Source: Chelydra serpentina
Taxonomy: Eukaryota; Chordata; Testudines; Chelydridae
Direction: 5' to 3'
NCBI GenBank assembly: GCA_037349315.1
Contig: JBAIAC010000021.1
Coordinates: 4,340,001 to 4,404,000 of the forward strand
Length of the DNA stretch: 64,000 nucleotides
Below the pieces are notes generated by a model that worked only from the letters and a program-made list of their open reading frames with translations, was not told the DNA's origin and searched no databases. Made by a program: the position numbers and the translations under genes. Positions 40,981-53,334 of the stretch are shown one piece after another (within the stretch, counting starts at the first letter, position 1; each line of letters opens with the position of its first letter).

Positions 40981-41290
40981 AGGGGTTCAGAGCTGGCATT
41001 TCCATTCTAACCCCCTTCTCAATCATTGATCACTCTCCGCATTTTTTCTTTTTCCTCTGAAACCAGCCATGCCTGTTCTCAGCCAGGGAGCACTCTCCAT
41101 TGACTCCTAGAGGCCACGGCCAGCAGCTAGGCCGTGGGAGTCCCTGCTGGGACGAGCAGGGTTGTACTATGGGCTGGGACTCTCCTAGCAGAGGGACAGA
41201 AGAGAACCAACAGGAGCTGAAGCAGAAGGCACTGGCCTGTGGGGCGTCACATGGGATTTTTAAGTGCTACATATGCTGGGGTGATCAGTG
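40981..41290. other. No supported gene
   Basis: Ordinary sequence leading to the target duplication GATCAGTG (41283-41290) of the next element. Confidence 0.4.
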
Positions 41291-41952
41291 CAGGGCTGGC
41301 GCACCCACTAGGCGACCCTAGGCAGTCGCCTAGGGCGCCAAGATTTTGGGGGGGGGGCAGCTGCCCGCTGCCTCCCCGCTCAGCGGCTGAGCTGCTGAGC
41401 GGGGAGACAAGGGGCGGCTTGCTGTGGTTCCCCCTTGTCTCCCCGCTGAGCTGCTGAGCAGGGAGACAAGGGGCGGCTCGCTGCGGCTGGCAGCTGCCCC
41501 TTGTCTCCCCGCTGAGCTGCTGAGCAGACAGACAAGGGGCAGCTTGCTGCGGCTGCCCCTTGTCTCCCCACTGAGCGGAGAGACAAGGGGCGGCTTGCTG
41601 CGGCTGCCCCTTGTCTCCCCACTGAGCTGCTGAGCGGGGAGACAAGGGGCAGCTCGCTGCAGCTGCCCCTTGTCTCCCCACTCCGCCCCTGAGCAGGGGG
41701 CAGCCGTGGCGAGCCCCCTGCCTCGCTGCCCCCCCCCCCCCAGCGCCTGAGCGGCGAGCCGGGGTGCAGCCGCGGCGAGCTGGCTCCCGCTCAGCTCCCG
41801 TGGCCCATGGGTGGGGCGGGGGCTGAGTGCCCGCGGCCGTGGGGGAAGGCTGAGCTCCCGTGGGTGGGGGAGCTGATTGGGGGAGCAGCATTGGGGGTGG
41901 GCAACGCAGGGAAGTTTTGCCTAGGGAGCGAAACTTCCTTGCACCGGCCCTG
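41291..41952. mobile_element. hAT-type non-autonomous element with an internal minisatellite
   Basis: Ends CAGGGCTGGCGCA and TGCACCGGCCCTG form inverted repeats, and GATCAGTG flanks both sides perfectly (41283-41290 and 41953-41960). From about 41384 to 41690 it contains roughly five degenerate copies of a 55-66-bp unit built around GAGACAAGGGGCGGCTTGC and CCCCTTGTCTCCCC, so each unit is also partly palindromic. Confidence 0.82.
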
Positions 41953-41975
41953 GATCAGTGGACTGTGTATGGACA

Positions 41976-42172
41976 GGTTTCAGAGTAGTACCCGTGTTAG
42001 CAAATGTGTCAGCAAAAAGAACAGGAGTACTTGTGGCACCGTAGAGACTAACACATTTATTTCAGCATAAGCTTTCGTGGACTACAATCCACTTCTTCTG
42101 ATGCACAGAATGGAACATACAGTAGGAGGATATTTATACATTCAGAGAAACATGAAAAGGTGGAAGTAACCA
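41976..42172 (-). mobile_element. PLE-A tail fragment
   Basis: From GGTTTCAGAGTAGTACCC through AGTACTTGTGGCACCGTAG to CAGAGAAACATGAAAAGG. Here the junction CATACAGTAGGAGGATATTT is uninterrupted, which confirms the insertion site inferred at 12559/29822. Confidence 0.7.
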
Positions 42173-42987
42173 TACCAACTCTCCCCGCCCATAGGCAGTT
42201 TTATCATCCAAACTTAAACAAAAAGTCCCTTGGCTCCCCCTGGACAGCAGCCACCAGGGGATTTTTCCCATTTACCTCTCAGGTTCTCACTTCCTTCCGT
42301 CCCAGGAGACTCTGGTAATCCAGCAGCTTCCTAACCCTGGCACCAACTCTCTCCCGTCCCCAGGCCCAGCTAGGTGCCTGTCTTTTTGAGTCTAATTGGG
42401 GTCAGCTGACTCCATGTTACAGGGCCAGTGTCCCCCTGTAAGAGACTAATTTGTGTTTTTGATGATAAAGCTGCCCCAAGGAAGGGAGTTATTGAAGAAA
42501 GAGAGCCTGAAATGGAGTCCTTGGGTTAGCTGGAAGAGGAAACTGAGGCAGGTGTGCCGGATGTGTCACAGCCTACCGCAGGAAGGCACACAAGTGGGGG
42601 CTGCCTTATGACACCCTGCTTATGACCGTGAAGCCCAGGGGTGGTGACCAATGATCTGTTATGGTTGGTGTGGCAGCCTTAGGTTTTGCAGTTACTGGCT
42701 TTGCAATGAGCTGACACTGCCCATGGAGGCTGCAGAGTGGATGAGGGGAAAGGGCCAGAGCTTTGCCCCTTGAGTATTTTGCACAACTCCCCCCTTCCTC
42801 TTCTGTCCCCACCCTGTTCCTCTCTCTCACGCGCCCCCCCCCTTCCCTGCCCTTGGACCTTCCCCAGAAGTGAAAGGAACTTGGCCCTGGTTTCACCCTG
42901 CTAGTCCTTGGGAGGAGCCGCCAGTGCCTGCGAGTTCCTGCCTAGAGGAGACTCAGTCTCCAGCACAGCACTCCCGATCTTGGGCCC
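42173..42987. other. No supported gene
   Basis: Mixed sequence with C-rich stretches near 42780-42860. No conserved frame or repeat end was identified. Confidence 0.35.
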
Positions 42988-43787
42988 TGTGGTGGGGCAG
43001 GTGCCCCACCTCCTTGCATGAGTGGACTGCAGCCAGCCAGTGAGCCTGCGTAGAAGGGCAGCCAATGGGAGGCGGGCTTATTGGGAGCCAATCAGGGCCC
43101 AGATTGGAGACCGCCAATCAGGGCCAGGCTCAGCCCTATAAAAAGCCTGCCCAGGAGCAAAGCAGGGGGTCTCTCCCTGGCCTTTGGAGGGGAAGGTTTG
43201 TCTCCTGCTCAGTGCAGTGCTGGGCAGATGCAGGGGAGCATAGGAGAGCTCCAGCCTGTTACCTGCCAGGCTGCGGGCCCTGACTGGAAGGGCCTGGCGG
43301 GTGCAAAGGGGTCAGCGGGGAAGTGACCCAGGGAGAGCGAGCAGAGGAGGGGAGAGAAGGAGGGCAGGGAGGCTGCCGCTAGAGGGTCCCTGGGTCAGGA
43401 CCCAGAGTAGTGGGCGGGCCTGGGACCCCCCCCTTCCCCCTTATCGTGCACCTGGCCATGAGAGGTGGCCATAATAGACTGCACCAGACCCCTGACAGAA
43501 GGGGATAGACTTTGGGGTGTAGTTGGCCACTGCGGCAGGGGCAAACCGGAGGACTACTGTTAACACCCCCCCCCCTCCCGGAAGGGGGAGAGCATGGACT
43601 AGAGGCCACTGCCAGAGGGCAGTGTCCTGAAGAGGACGCTGCGAGCTGGGAGCAACACAGGTCCAGACGTCGGCAAGGGAGCGGTGGACGGGACACCACC
43701 GGCAGAGGGCGGTCTGGGACCGCTGTGAGCTAATTCCCAAACCGACGGGCAGGGGGAGCCTTGGTGGTGAGTTGTAACCCCGTCACA
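42988..43787 (+). mobile_element. LTR-like TG...CA element, 800 bp, GGCCC target duplication
   Basis: Begins TGTGGTGGGGCAGG and ends CCCCGTCACA. GGCCC flanks both sides (42983-42987, 43788-43792). Inside are CCAATCAGG repeats and CCCTATAAAAAGCC near 43134, a good core promoter, and a 3' segment (GAGCTAATTCCC) shared with 29138-29821. No coding region. Most likely a solo LTR. Confidence 0.72.
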
Positions 43788-44120
43788 GGCCCCATGCGGA
43801 GGAGTGCCTGGAGTCTCTGCTGGAGGGGTGTGACAGTGCTGGGCAGCAGAGCCCAGGAGGGGGTGTGTTTCTTGGTGTTGAGAATCCCCCTGCTGAGCCC
43901 TCACTGGCTCTTGAGAAGGACACTTCCACTGGACGGCTCTGCCATAGGCAGCCCACTGGATGGGCCCAATGCAAGGGGGCCCTCATCTCAGGACTGAGGG
44001 CACAGCTGTAGGGATGAGGTTGGCTAGGGTGCAAGGTGTGATTCCCCTCCTGGCTGGTCCAGGAGCCTGGTTCCTCTCTGCACTCCCCCATCTTGTCAGG
44101 CCAGTAAAGTCCATCTAAAA
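43788..44120. other. No supported gene
   Basis: GC-rich sequence without recognisable features up to the hAT-type element at 44121. Confidence 0.35.
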
Positions 44121-44419
44121 CAGAGATCTCCAATCACCAGAAGGGCCACATGAGAACTAGTAAATTGGCCCGAGGGCTGCATCACTGAAACCTTTTCATA
44201 CAATGAGTCAAAAGTGGAAAAAAATGAAGAGAAATATAGTGTATTCTATTAAAATTCAATGTACTAACTTTTTTAAAACTGTAATGCAAAGAGGGGTTTT
44301 AATAAAATATAAACACTCAGTAATGTTTGGAGCTGGGCTGCCAGTGGAGTCGGCACCTATGGCGGGCTGCAGGAAATAACTCCGCGGGCCGCATGTGGCC
44401 TGCGTGTTTGAGACCCCTG
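44121..44419. mobile_element. hAT-type non-autonomous element, 299 bp
   Basis: The left end is CAGAGATCTCCAA and the right end is TTTGAGACCCCTG (reverse complement CAGGGGTCTCAAA). Flanks ATCTAAAA and GTCTAAAA match at 7 of 8. The inner arms (AAGGGCCACATGAG and CGGGCCGCATGTGG) are typical of hAT MITEs of the GGGCCGC type. Confidence 0.75.
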
Positions 44420-44427
44420 GTCTAAAA

Positions 44428-44869
44428 GATGAGACTGCTGTCCTGGCCCCCCTCTAGAGGGCGGCATGACCCTGGGCATCCATGATTCCTGCCTGTGCCC
44501 AGAGCTGGTGCCTCTGTGCAAAGCTGGTGCTGGCCGTGCTAGGCCTCCCTCATGCCCGCACTGGCCTCAGGCAGCCAGCAGCACTGACCCTGCGTCCAGC
44601 CACGTCCCCTTCAGTCTCATCCCTGCAGCCAGCACCCTTTGTCCTTGCCATTAGGGCTCTGGGTGCTCCCCACACTGCACCCTTCTCACTGTAAAGACAC
44701 ACAGGTGTGATTTATCACTGCACAGGGCCCACGCCTGATAGCATGTGAGGCTGCACACAGTGCGACTGCATGTAACCCCACGGCTCGAGGGCAGAGACCC
44801 CTTGGGAAAAGGTCACTGCAGCTACAAACAGCCTACAGCCCCCTGCCACCCCCGCCCCCTCAGCCCCTG
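44428..44869. other. No supported gene
   Basis: GC-rich DNA. Small frames overlap on both strands and lack conserved features. Confidence 0.35.
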
Positions 44870-45190
44870 AGCCATGTTATCTCAGCCCTGCCACAGCTCA
44901 GCCAGTGCCCAATCCCAACCCCCTGGTCCTGCTATCCCAGCCCTGCCACCCTCTCTCAGCTCAGCCAGTGCCCCTCAACACCTGCCCCTGCTATCCCAGC
45001 CCTGCCACAGCTCAGCCAGTGTCTCTCAATCCCCACCCACTGCCCTGTTATCCCAGCCCTGAGCTTCCCCCCTCCAGCTGTCTCATTGCCCCTCAATCCC
45101 AATGCACAGCCCCTTGCCACAACATCCCCCCCCCCCACAACTCAGCCATGCCCCTCAGTCCTGACCCACAGCCCCCTGTTATCCTAACCT
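44870..45190. repeat. Degenerate minisatellite, about 60-bp unit
   Basis: About five imperfect copies of a unit containing TATCCCAGCCCTGCCACAG and CTCAGCCAGTGCCCCTCA. Frames across it are proline/serine artefacts. Confidence 0.6.
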
Positions 45191-47107
45191 GTGATTCCCC
45201 CTGCCCCAGCCTGCCCAGCCTGCCCAGCTCAGTGCTGTCCTGATGGGCCTATGCTAGTGGCCCTTTCCCTCTGCGATGCCTTGCCCTTCAGCTCTTTAAC
45301 CCTCCCACCCCCGTGATGCTCCAGGGCCCTCAGCTTGGCTTTTAGAGTATCTCCTGGGGGTGGTACCTGGCTGACAGGCCTGGGTGGACCCAGCCTGTGG
45401 CTCGCCCCCTCCCACCCACCGCATGACATGGCTGGGCTGTAGAGCTTGGGTTCATTCCTCTGGGGAGCAGGAGGGTGGGGTTCATTTCCTTGGGACAGGG
45501 TGGCTTTCCCCAGGGGGCAAAGTGGAGACATCACAGCATATACAGCCCCGTGCAGGGATCAGGGACTGTACCAGCTCTCCTGCCCCCCATGCTGTTCTCC
45601 CAGCCAGGAGCTGGGCAGTGCCAGCCAGACCAGCAGGGGGCCAAGCTTCATGCAGTTCCAGGTAGGAGGGGGATGTTAATTTGAACTAATTTGCATAATA
45701 TTTTCTAAACCGGCGACAGTAACTGGTTGTTACCCCTGGTGGGGGGACAGTGTCTAGAAGCAACACCAGACACTGAGCTACAAGTTGTAACTGCATTGGA
45801 AGGCTGGGAGCCAGGACTCCTGGGTTCTATCCCTGGCTCTGGGAGGGGAGTTGGGTCTAGTGGTTAGAGCAGAGGTGACAAATGGAATAACCAAACACAT
45901 GGCTTTGGCACAGTCATTCGGAGAGGCAGCGGGGACGAAGCTTGATACTGTCATGTTAGCCCATGACTGGGCTGTCCGCTCTCTGGACCTCTGCTATAAT
46001 GTGGTGCTGGGGACTGAGCCCCAGGCTGGGAGCCTGCACTGAGAGTGGCCCAGAAATGCCACCAGACTTGGGGAAGAGGTGTGAGCAGAACCCTGGTCTC
46101 CTGCCTCCCAGCCCAGTGCCCCTTCCCCTAGGAGGGCCAAAAGGGGGAGGGGCTGGTGCTGCAGCCCCACTCCAGGGCATTCTCTGCTGCGGTGGGTGGC
46201 TCTTCCCCCCCCCCTCCCCCCCATGGCTGGATACACCAAAGGGTGTGACAGGAGGGGGGAAGGGGACCAGTCTCTCCAGGTGTTTGTAACATCCTAGGCA
46301 CTGTGCTGGTCATGGGTGGGTGGGTAGGGGGCACAACTGGGGGCCCTAGTGCTCCTCTATGCTCTGTGCTGCCCCCACCCTGGATCCCACACCAACGATC
46401 CCCATTGCCAGCCTGCGTCCAGCACACTCTCTCCCCTGGCCCTCCAGCTGCTGTCGAGTACTGGAACAACAGGTGCTGTGCCATTGGCCCTGCTCCCCGA
46501 CAGCCATGTGTCCCATGCTGGGTGGGTGCTCCCAGCCCCTGGGCTGCACACCCTGCCTGCTGTGCCATGAGCCCTGGCAGGGGGTGCTGTGCCCGCCCCC
46601 GTGCCCACACAGCACCCCGCAGCACATTGCCTGGGGGCCCCTGTTGTCCAGCACCCATCTTCAGTACCCCTCATTGGCAGCAGCTGCCCCCCGGGGTCCC
46701 TGGCGGAAAGCAGGCTGCCGCCGGGGCGCCACTTCAGATTTTGGTAGTGGGGGTAACTGTAACCGTGATTCCAGGGGCTACTTAGGCGCTTGAAAACTCT
46801 AGTTTATTTGCCTGATAACTTAGCAATTAGCTGACAGAAGCATTGTATCTAATTCCTATACGAAATAAAGAAAATTAAATAAATATTAGACCCACTCAGC
46901 TCTAAAATAACATGTTCTGACATCTTGTGGCAAGTCACTTAAGGGACCCTGGTTAGGTTTAAAATTTTAATATATATTCTTACTTTGTTACTAACTGTGG
47001 AGAGAGAGACCCCATCAGGACTCCTGGGTTCTATCCCAGCCCTGGGAGGGGAGTGGGGTCTACGGGTTACAGCGGGAGGCGGGGGGCAGATGCATTTGGG
47101 TTCTATA
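45191..47107. other. GC-rich sequence with fragments of a tRNA-like unit, no supported gene
   Basis: At 45796-45872 and 47015-47075 the same motif recurs (AGGACTCCTGGGTTCTATCCC followed by GGGAGGGGAGTTGGGTCTAG), an arrangement typical of tRNA-related SINE remnants. Many overlapping frames from 46100 to 46800 on both strands are composition artefacts. Confidence 0.4.
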
Positions 47108-48235
47108 TAAGAACATCAGAATGGCCATGCTGGGTAAGACCAAAGGTCAATCTAGCCCAGTATCCTGTCTTCCGACAATGGCCAATGCCAGGTATGTCAG
47201 GGGGAATGAACAGAACAGGTCACCCATTCCCAGCTTCTGACAAACAGAGGCTAGGGACACACAAAACATGATGTTGGGTCGATGCCCACCCTGGCTAATA
47301 GCCATTGATGGACATATGCTCCATTAACTTATCTAGTCCTTATTGGAACCCTGTTATAATTTTGGCCTTTACAATATCCCCCGGCAAAGAGTTCCACAGG
47401 TTGACTGTGAAGAAATTCTCTTTTGTTTGTTTTAAATCTGCTGCCTGTTAATTTCATTGGGTGACCCCTAGTTCTTGTGTTATGTGAAGGAGTACATAAC
47501 TTGCCTTATTCAGTTTCTCCACACCATTCATGATTTTATAGACCCCTATAATATCCCCTGTCATCTTGAAACTGAAAAGCCCCAGTCTTTTTAATCTCTC
47601 CTCATACGGAAGCGGTTCCATATCCCTAATCATTTCTGTTGCCCTTCTCTGTACCTTTTCCAAATGCTATTTTATTTTTTTTTTTGAGATGGGGTGACCA
47701 AATCTGCATGCAGTATTCAAGGTGTGGGCATACCATGGATTTATACAGAGGCAATATGATATTTTCTGTTTTATTATCTACCCCTTTTCTAATGATTCCC
47801 AATATTCTGTTAGCTTTTTTGACTGCTGCTGCACATTGAGCAGATGTTTTCAGAGAACTATCCACAATGACTCCAAGATCTTTCTTGATGGGTCACAGCT
47901 AATTTAGACCCCATCGTGTATAGTTGGGATTATATTTCACCATCTGCATTACTTTGCATTTATCAACAATGAATTTCATTTGCCATTGTGTAGCCAAGTC
48001 ACCCAGATTTGTGAGATCCCTTTGTAGCTCTTCACAGTCTGTTCTGGACTTAACTATCTTGAGTAGTTTTGTATCTGCAAATTTTGCCTCCTCACAATTT
48101 ACCCCTTTGTCCAGATCATTTATGAATATGTTGAACAGCACTGGTTCCAATACAGACCCCTGGGGGCCACCATTATTTACCTCATTCCATTCTTACCACT
48201 TATTCCTATCTCTTAACTGGAGTGCCTGGCAGTGC
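47108..48235 (-). pseudogene. CR1-type LINE, 3' part of ORF2 with tail
   Basis: Minus-strand segments encode the end of a LINE reverse transcriptase: GPVLFNIFINDLD-like text (LFNIFINDLDKG, 47899-48150), the KCKVMQMV segment, then SLKTSAQCAAAVKKANRILG (47626-47865), and VQRRATEMI...YEERLKRLGLFS (47454-47663). Frames change between them and the segment upstream of the catalytic box is missing. The untranslated tail runs to about 47108 (CATGCTGGGTAAGACC in plus reading). It is 5'-truncated and decayed. Confidence 0.78.
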
Positions 48236-49771
48236 TTTCAGGATCATGTAAGGATCTTTAATTTAATGACAAGCCTTTTGTTATCTTAATCACCCTGCCT
48301 CTGTTTATAAACAAACTCCCTGCCCCAAGGGTGGAAGCTGGGAGCAACACAGAACTCATCAAATATCACACCCAAGCTGTGTTGCAGTTAAGAGCTCCAT
48401 CTGGGGCTAGGGCGTGTGCTGTGAGGAGACCTCAGGTATGAAACTTGGGGGAGGGGGAATAGAGCTCCCCTGACCTTCTAAGTGGTGCCCCTGCCCCCAG
48501 GGAGTCTGTGCCACAGCGGCTGGATGTGCTGGAAGCCACCATCCGCGGGTGGGGGTGGGTGGCAGGCTGCAGGCCCTGAACAATGGTCCCTTTGAGCCTG
48601 GAGCCGGAGGGCCAGCCCTGCAGCACAAAGCGCTCTGTGCCTGCGGAACAGGCCATTCTAGTGTGCCCAGGTGCTAGCCAGCTGGACACAGAGCGCCAGG
48701 GCACAGTGGGCCAGCACATGGTGAGGGGGGCTCTGGATGCTGATCCCCATTCCCACCTTCCCTCTCCACCCCCTAGTCCCCCCCCATTACCACCCCTAGG
48801 CCCCCTCCCCCACTCCCATCCTATGGGAGCATGGCCCATGGGCCCCCCAGCTCCTCCTTCCCCATAGGCCACCCGCCCTCCCTCACTGCTCCCCCTTGGC
48901 TGCCCTGTCCCTTCCCCTGATTCCATGCAAGTTCACCTCCACTGCCTGTGGCACCAAGGAACCCACTGAGCCTCGTACACCACCTTGGGTACCGCATGGC
49001 ACCAAGAGCATGTCCTCAGGGCCCAGAGCTGCTCTTCCTCACAGAATAGTGGCTGGGGCTCTCAGAGGGTCCCCCATAACCCCCTATCTGGCCAGGACCC
49101 CAGTAGAAATGGGCCCTGCCATGAGCCAATCCCTTCTTTCCAGCTGCTAAGCCCATGGGCCCTGGGCAGGGCACGCGTCACAGTCTGGGTGCTATGTGGG
49201 GGGAGGGGCTGGGGCACCAGCAGGCAGGGCTCTGGGCAGGGACAGGTTCATGGCTCAAACACAGCACAGGCCATGGTGCCCTGCATCCCCCAGCCCCTCT
49301 CAACCTACCCTGAATCAGACAGCACCCGCCCCAGGCAGTGCCCGCACCCAATGCACAGGCCTCCACGGTGGGGCAGGGACTCCTCATGCCCCATCCAGCT
49401 CCCCCCCTGGACTCTGCTCCTCTCCCACTCCCATAATCCTCCACAGCCTCTATAGGGGGAAGTGTCGGGCAATCTGAACAACAGGTGCCTGTCCTGAAGC
49501 GTGGGCTGAGGTCGGTGGCGTGCCCGGCATTAAGGTTGTCAGACGCCTGCCATGATAAGATCCTGTTTTCATGTGTTTCTGACTTTGCCATGGTGTAACT
49601 GGTCAGGGCAGATGCTCCCAGACCTGGCATCTGCCTCTGGCAGAGTTTGGGAGGAAAGTTTCAAGAGAAGGGGGAAAATACATTGTTTTGCCACGTTAAA
49701 AAAACCATATGCCTGCTTTATTGAGCTCTAGCGCCCCCGTGCTCTGGAGCAGGGATTGGGCATTTGGCCCT
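48236..49771. other. No supported gene
   Basis: C-rich DNA from 48400 to 49450 opens several frames over 90 codons on both strands without domain features. No RNA gene or repeat boundary was recognised. Confidence 0.35.
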
Positions 49772-50090
49772 GGAATCATAGAATCTCAGGGTTGGAAGGG
49801 ACCTCAGGAGGTCATCTAGTCCAACCCCCTGCTCAAAGCAGGACCAACCCCAACTAGATCATCCCAGCCAGGGCTTTGTCAAGCCTGACCTTAAAAACCT
49901 CTAAGGAAGGAGATTCCACCACCTCCCTAGGTAACCCATTCCAGTGCTTCACTACCCTCCTAGTGAAAAAGTTTTTCCTAATATCCAACCTAAAACTCCC
50001 CCTCTGCAACTTGAGACCATTACTCCTTGTTCTGTCATCTTCTACCACTGAGAACAGGGATGTGCCTTTTGCTGTTCCCACAAAAATTCA
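49772..50090 (-). pseudogene. CR1 LINE tail with C-terminal ORF2 remnant
   Basis: The minus frame at 49854-50081 contains the CR1 C-terminal signature ([17 protein letters not shown], then [13 protein letters not shown]). The untranslated end (GGTTGGAAGGGACCTCAGG in plus reading) is at the left. The fragment is 5'-truncated. Confidence 0.82.
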
Positions 50091-50999
50091 CCCAAATATG
50101 CCCAAGTTACGGCCTCTGAATAGCTCAGTTTGCACCTGCTCAGTAGCAACTTGTTAGCATTGGGCTGCCAAACTCTCCAAAGATGCTGTCCTCATGCAAG
50201 CATGTTCCAGCCCCTCAGTACCTAGAGCACCCACAGAGCAACTAAGCATGCTCCATCCTGGGGCGATGGGGGCTGAGCGGGACAATCCTTGCAGTTGCTG
50301 CTCTTGGGTACCAGGGACAGCGATGGCATCAGAACTGAGAGCAGGAAGCCTGTTTCTCTGGGCTCTCAATGCCCCCGCTGCTGGCACCTGGACAGCATGG
50401 AGGGGATGGAAAAAATGGTGTGCCTGGGACGCAGAGGATGCCCACACACCCTCAATCCTGCTGCCTCCTAGTGACAGAGGCGGATTATAGATTTGTGCAG
50501 CCCTGGGCCAGAGCAAGTGGAGACCCCTCCTCATCCCTTCTGCCCGCAGTCCCCCCTGATTCCCATCCTGCGCTCCTGCCGGGGAGCGGGGTCAGGGTGC
50601 AGGGGATTTGCATAAGCGCTGAGCACTCCCAGGTGTGATTGCAGCCAATGGGAGCTGGGGCTTTGAACATGTCAAGTCCTGCATAATGCCAAGTACTATA
50701 GAAGGCCCTCAGTGTCTCAAATCGGGCAGCCAAAGTTAGTGGGCACTTGGCAATGGCGGCCTTAATCTCTCTGAGCCTCAGTCCCCTGCATGCATAGTGG
50801 GGATAACATCCTGCTGGGAAGATAACTAACTCATGTGACACTATGCTGAGAGCGCCCTAGGAACGCCCAGGAGGCAGTGGCCAGTTCTGCATTGGGTGGG
50901 GGGTGTGGATGGCACAGCCTGGCCACGGGCCATGCACTTGATGAGGAAGATAAAAAGAAATATCGAACAAGTGTCCATTCACCGAATGAGGCTGGGTCC
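50091..50999. other. No supported gene
   Basis: No convincing coding frame. ACAGAGGCGGATTATAGATTT at 50473 resembles the start of another small hAT-type element, but I could not find its partner end. Confidence 0.35.
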
Positions 51000-51922
51000 A
51001 GTGGAAGCAATAGCATGTGATCATATCCTTACAGACTGTCGCGTAATGACTGTCATCTTGGAATGCCGGGGACAGAGGGCTGGAAGAAAGCTAACACTGA
51101 GCCAGTAGTTTAAAAGGACAAATGGGATGTTCCAGGTCATTATGCTCTGTCAGCCTGACATCAGTCCTGGGGAAGATAACGGAGCGGCTGATACGGGACT
51201 CAATTCATAAAGAATTAAAGGGGGGTAATGGAATTAATGCCCATCCACATGGCTTTATGGAAATTAGATCCTGTCAAACTAACCTGATATCGTTTTTTGA
51301 TGCGATTACAAGTCTGGTTGAGAAAGGTAATGGCGTTGACATAATCTACTTAGACTTCTGTAAGGTGTATGACTTGGTACCTTGCGACATTTTGATTAAA
51401 AGAACGAGAGCACTAGAAAATGAACATGGTCCACATGAAATGGATTAAAAACGGCTAACTGATGGGTCTCAAGATGTCAGTAAATGGGGGATCACATCGA
51501 AAGGGTGCGTTTCCCTTGGGGGTTCTTCGGGGGTCAGTGCTTGACCCTCCTCTATTTAAGATTTCTATTCCTGACCTGGAAGAAAATGTAAAATCCTCAC
51601 TGATAAAGTTTCCAGACAACACAAGAATTGGGGGAGGGGTAAATAATGAAGAGGACAGGTCACTGATACACAGCGGGCTTGGTAAACTGGGTGTAAGCAA
51701 ACAATATGGCTAAATGTAAATGAAATGTAAATGTGTACACCTAGGAACAGAGAATGTCGGATGCACTTAGGATGAGGGACTCTACCCTGGGAAGCAGCAA
51801 CTCTGAAAAGGATTTGGGGGTTGTGGTGGATAATCAGCTGAACGTGAGCTCCCAGTGTGACATTGGGCCAAAAAAGCTAACGCGATCCTGGAATGCATAC
51901 ACAGAGGAATCTCGAGCAGGCA
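51000..51922 (+). pseudogene. CR1-type LINE ORF2, left part
   Basis: Reverse transcriptase text is readable in pieces: LGKITERLIRDSIHKEL (51122-51448), then the catalytic-core neighbour DIIYLDFCKVYDLVP, followed after frame changes by GSVLDPPLFKISIPDLEE (51462-51713) and STLGSSNSEKDLGVVVDNQL (51754-51850). The YADD-type box lies in a decayed region. The element continues after a 255-bp insertion. Confidence 0.78.
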
Positions 51923-52177
51923 GTACTGGGTTAATGGCACTAGGCCCACACCCAGAAGGGGCCCTGGCACCTCCACTCCAGAGTTGCCCCCCCTTGGCCT
52001 CTTCCCCCCCAAGGCCCCACCCACTGCCTGCTCCTCTTTACCCCCTCCCCTCCATGCAAGCAGTGGGTGGGGCCTCGGGAGGATGAGGCAGAGCAGGGGT
52101 GGGGCCTTGGGGCAGAGCATGGGCGGAAGCATGAGCTAGGGGCCAGGCAGGGCCCACAAAAGATTCATCTGGCCCTA
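51923..52177. mobile_element. About 255-bp GC-rich insertion within the CR1 copy
   Basis: CR1 text stops at GAGCAGGCAGTA and resumes at AGTAGGGAGGTAATTTTACC. The insert contains GGGGCCTTGGGGCAGAGC-like words and no coding frame. AGTA at both borders may be a short target duplication. Its class is unknown. Confidence 0.5.
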
Positions 52178-52736
52178 CGAGTAGGGAGGTAATTTTACCT
52201 CTATATTTGGCACTGGTGCAACTGCAGCTGGAATCCTGTGTCCAGATTTGGTACCCACAATTCAAGAAGGATGTTGATAAATTGGAGAGGTCAAAGAAGA
52301 GCCACGAGAATGATTAAAGGATTAGAAACCTGCCTTACAGTGATAGACCCACGGAGCTCAATTTATTTAGCTTAACAAACAGAAGGTTAAGGGGTGACTT
52401 GATCACAGTCTATAAGTACCTAGATGGGGAACAAATAATGGGCTCATTAGATTAGCAGAGAAAGATCTAACATGATCCAATGGCTAGAAGTTGAAACTAG
52501 ACAAATTCAGACTGGAAATAAGGCATATTTTTTAACAGTGAGAATAATTAACCATTGTACCGATTTACCAAGGGTTGTGGTGGATTCTTCATCACTGGCT
52601 ATTTTTAAACCAAGAGGGGATGTTTTTCTCACAGCTCTGCTGCAGGAATGATTTGGGGGCAGGTCTCTGGCCTGTGTTTTGCAGGAGGTCAGACTAGATG
52701 ATCACAATCGGCCTTTCTGACCTCGATATTTATAAT
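52178..52736 (+). pseudogene. CR1-type LINE, right part and 3' end
   Basis: Resumes with TGGCACTGGTGCAACTGCAG and runs through the decayed ORF2 end (GGATTCTTCATCACTGGC) to the CR1 3' motif GACTAGATGATCACAATCGG near 52692. The palindromic element at 52737 follows. Confidence 0.75.
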
Positions 52737-52806
52737 TGGGGCTCCGTGTTTGTCACGGAGGTCGCAGAAGTCACAGATTCCTTGACTTTCCACGGCCTCC
52801 GTGACT

Positions 52807-52930
52807 TAGGGTGACCAGACAGCAAGTGTGAAAAATCGGGACAGGGGGTGGGGGGGTAATAGGAGCCTATATAAGAAAAAGACCCAAAAATGGGATTGTC
52901 CCTATAAAATCGGGACATCTGGTCACCCTA
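52807..52930. mobile_element. 124-bp hAT-type MITE, copy 2
   Basis: Ends TAGGGTGACCAG and CTGGTCACCCTA. CCGTGACT flanks both sides exactly, an 8-bp target duplication. It is inverted relative to copies 1 and 3, judged by the interior. Confidence 0.88.
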
Positions 52931-52968
52931 CCGTGACTTTTGCGGCGGGCAGTGTGGCTGACTCCAGA

Positions 52969-53092
52969 TAGGGTGACCAGATGTCCTGACTTTATAGGGA
53001 TAGTCCTGATTTTGGGGTCTTTTTCTTATATAGGCTCCTATTACCCCCCACCCCCTGTCCCAATTTTTCACACTTGCTGTCTGGTCACCCTA
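52969..53092. mobile_element. 124-bp hAT-type MITE, copy 3
   Basis: Same ends as the other copies. Flanks ACTCCAGA and ACTCCAGG agree at 7 of 8. It lies only 38 bp from copy 2. Confidence 0.85.
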
Positions 53093-53334
53093 ACTCCAGG
53101 GCTGCTCAAGCAGCTAGCTCTGGGGTCAGCTGTTCAGGTGGCCCCGGGGTCAGCCACACCGGCCACAGCCAGCCGCTCGGGCTGCACTGGCCACTGCTCG
53201 GGTGGCCCTGGGCAGCTGGCCCCGGGGACAGCCCAAGCAGCGACTGGTCCCAGGGACCACCTGAGCAGAGGTCCCCAGATGGCTGGAGCAGCTGCTGTTG
53301 GCGGCCCCCGGCAGCAGTCCTGGGGTGGCTGGAA

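Noticed and set aside
45191..49771. Overlapping frames of 90-180 codons
   Set aside because: C-rich composition opens frames on both strands at once, with no splice-bounded or conserved structure.
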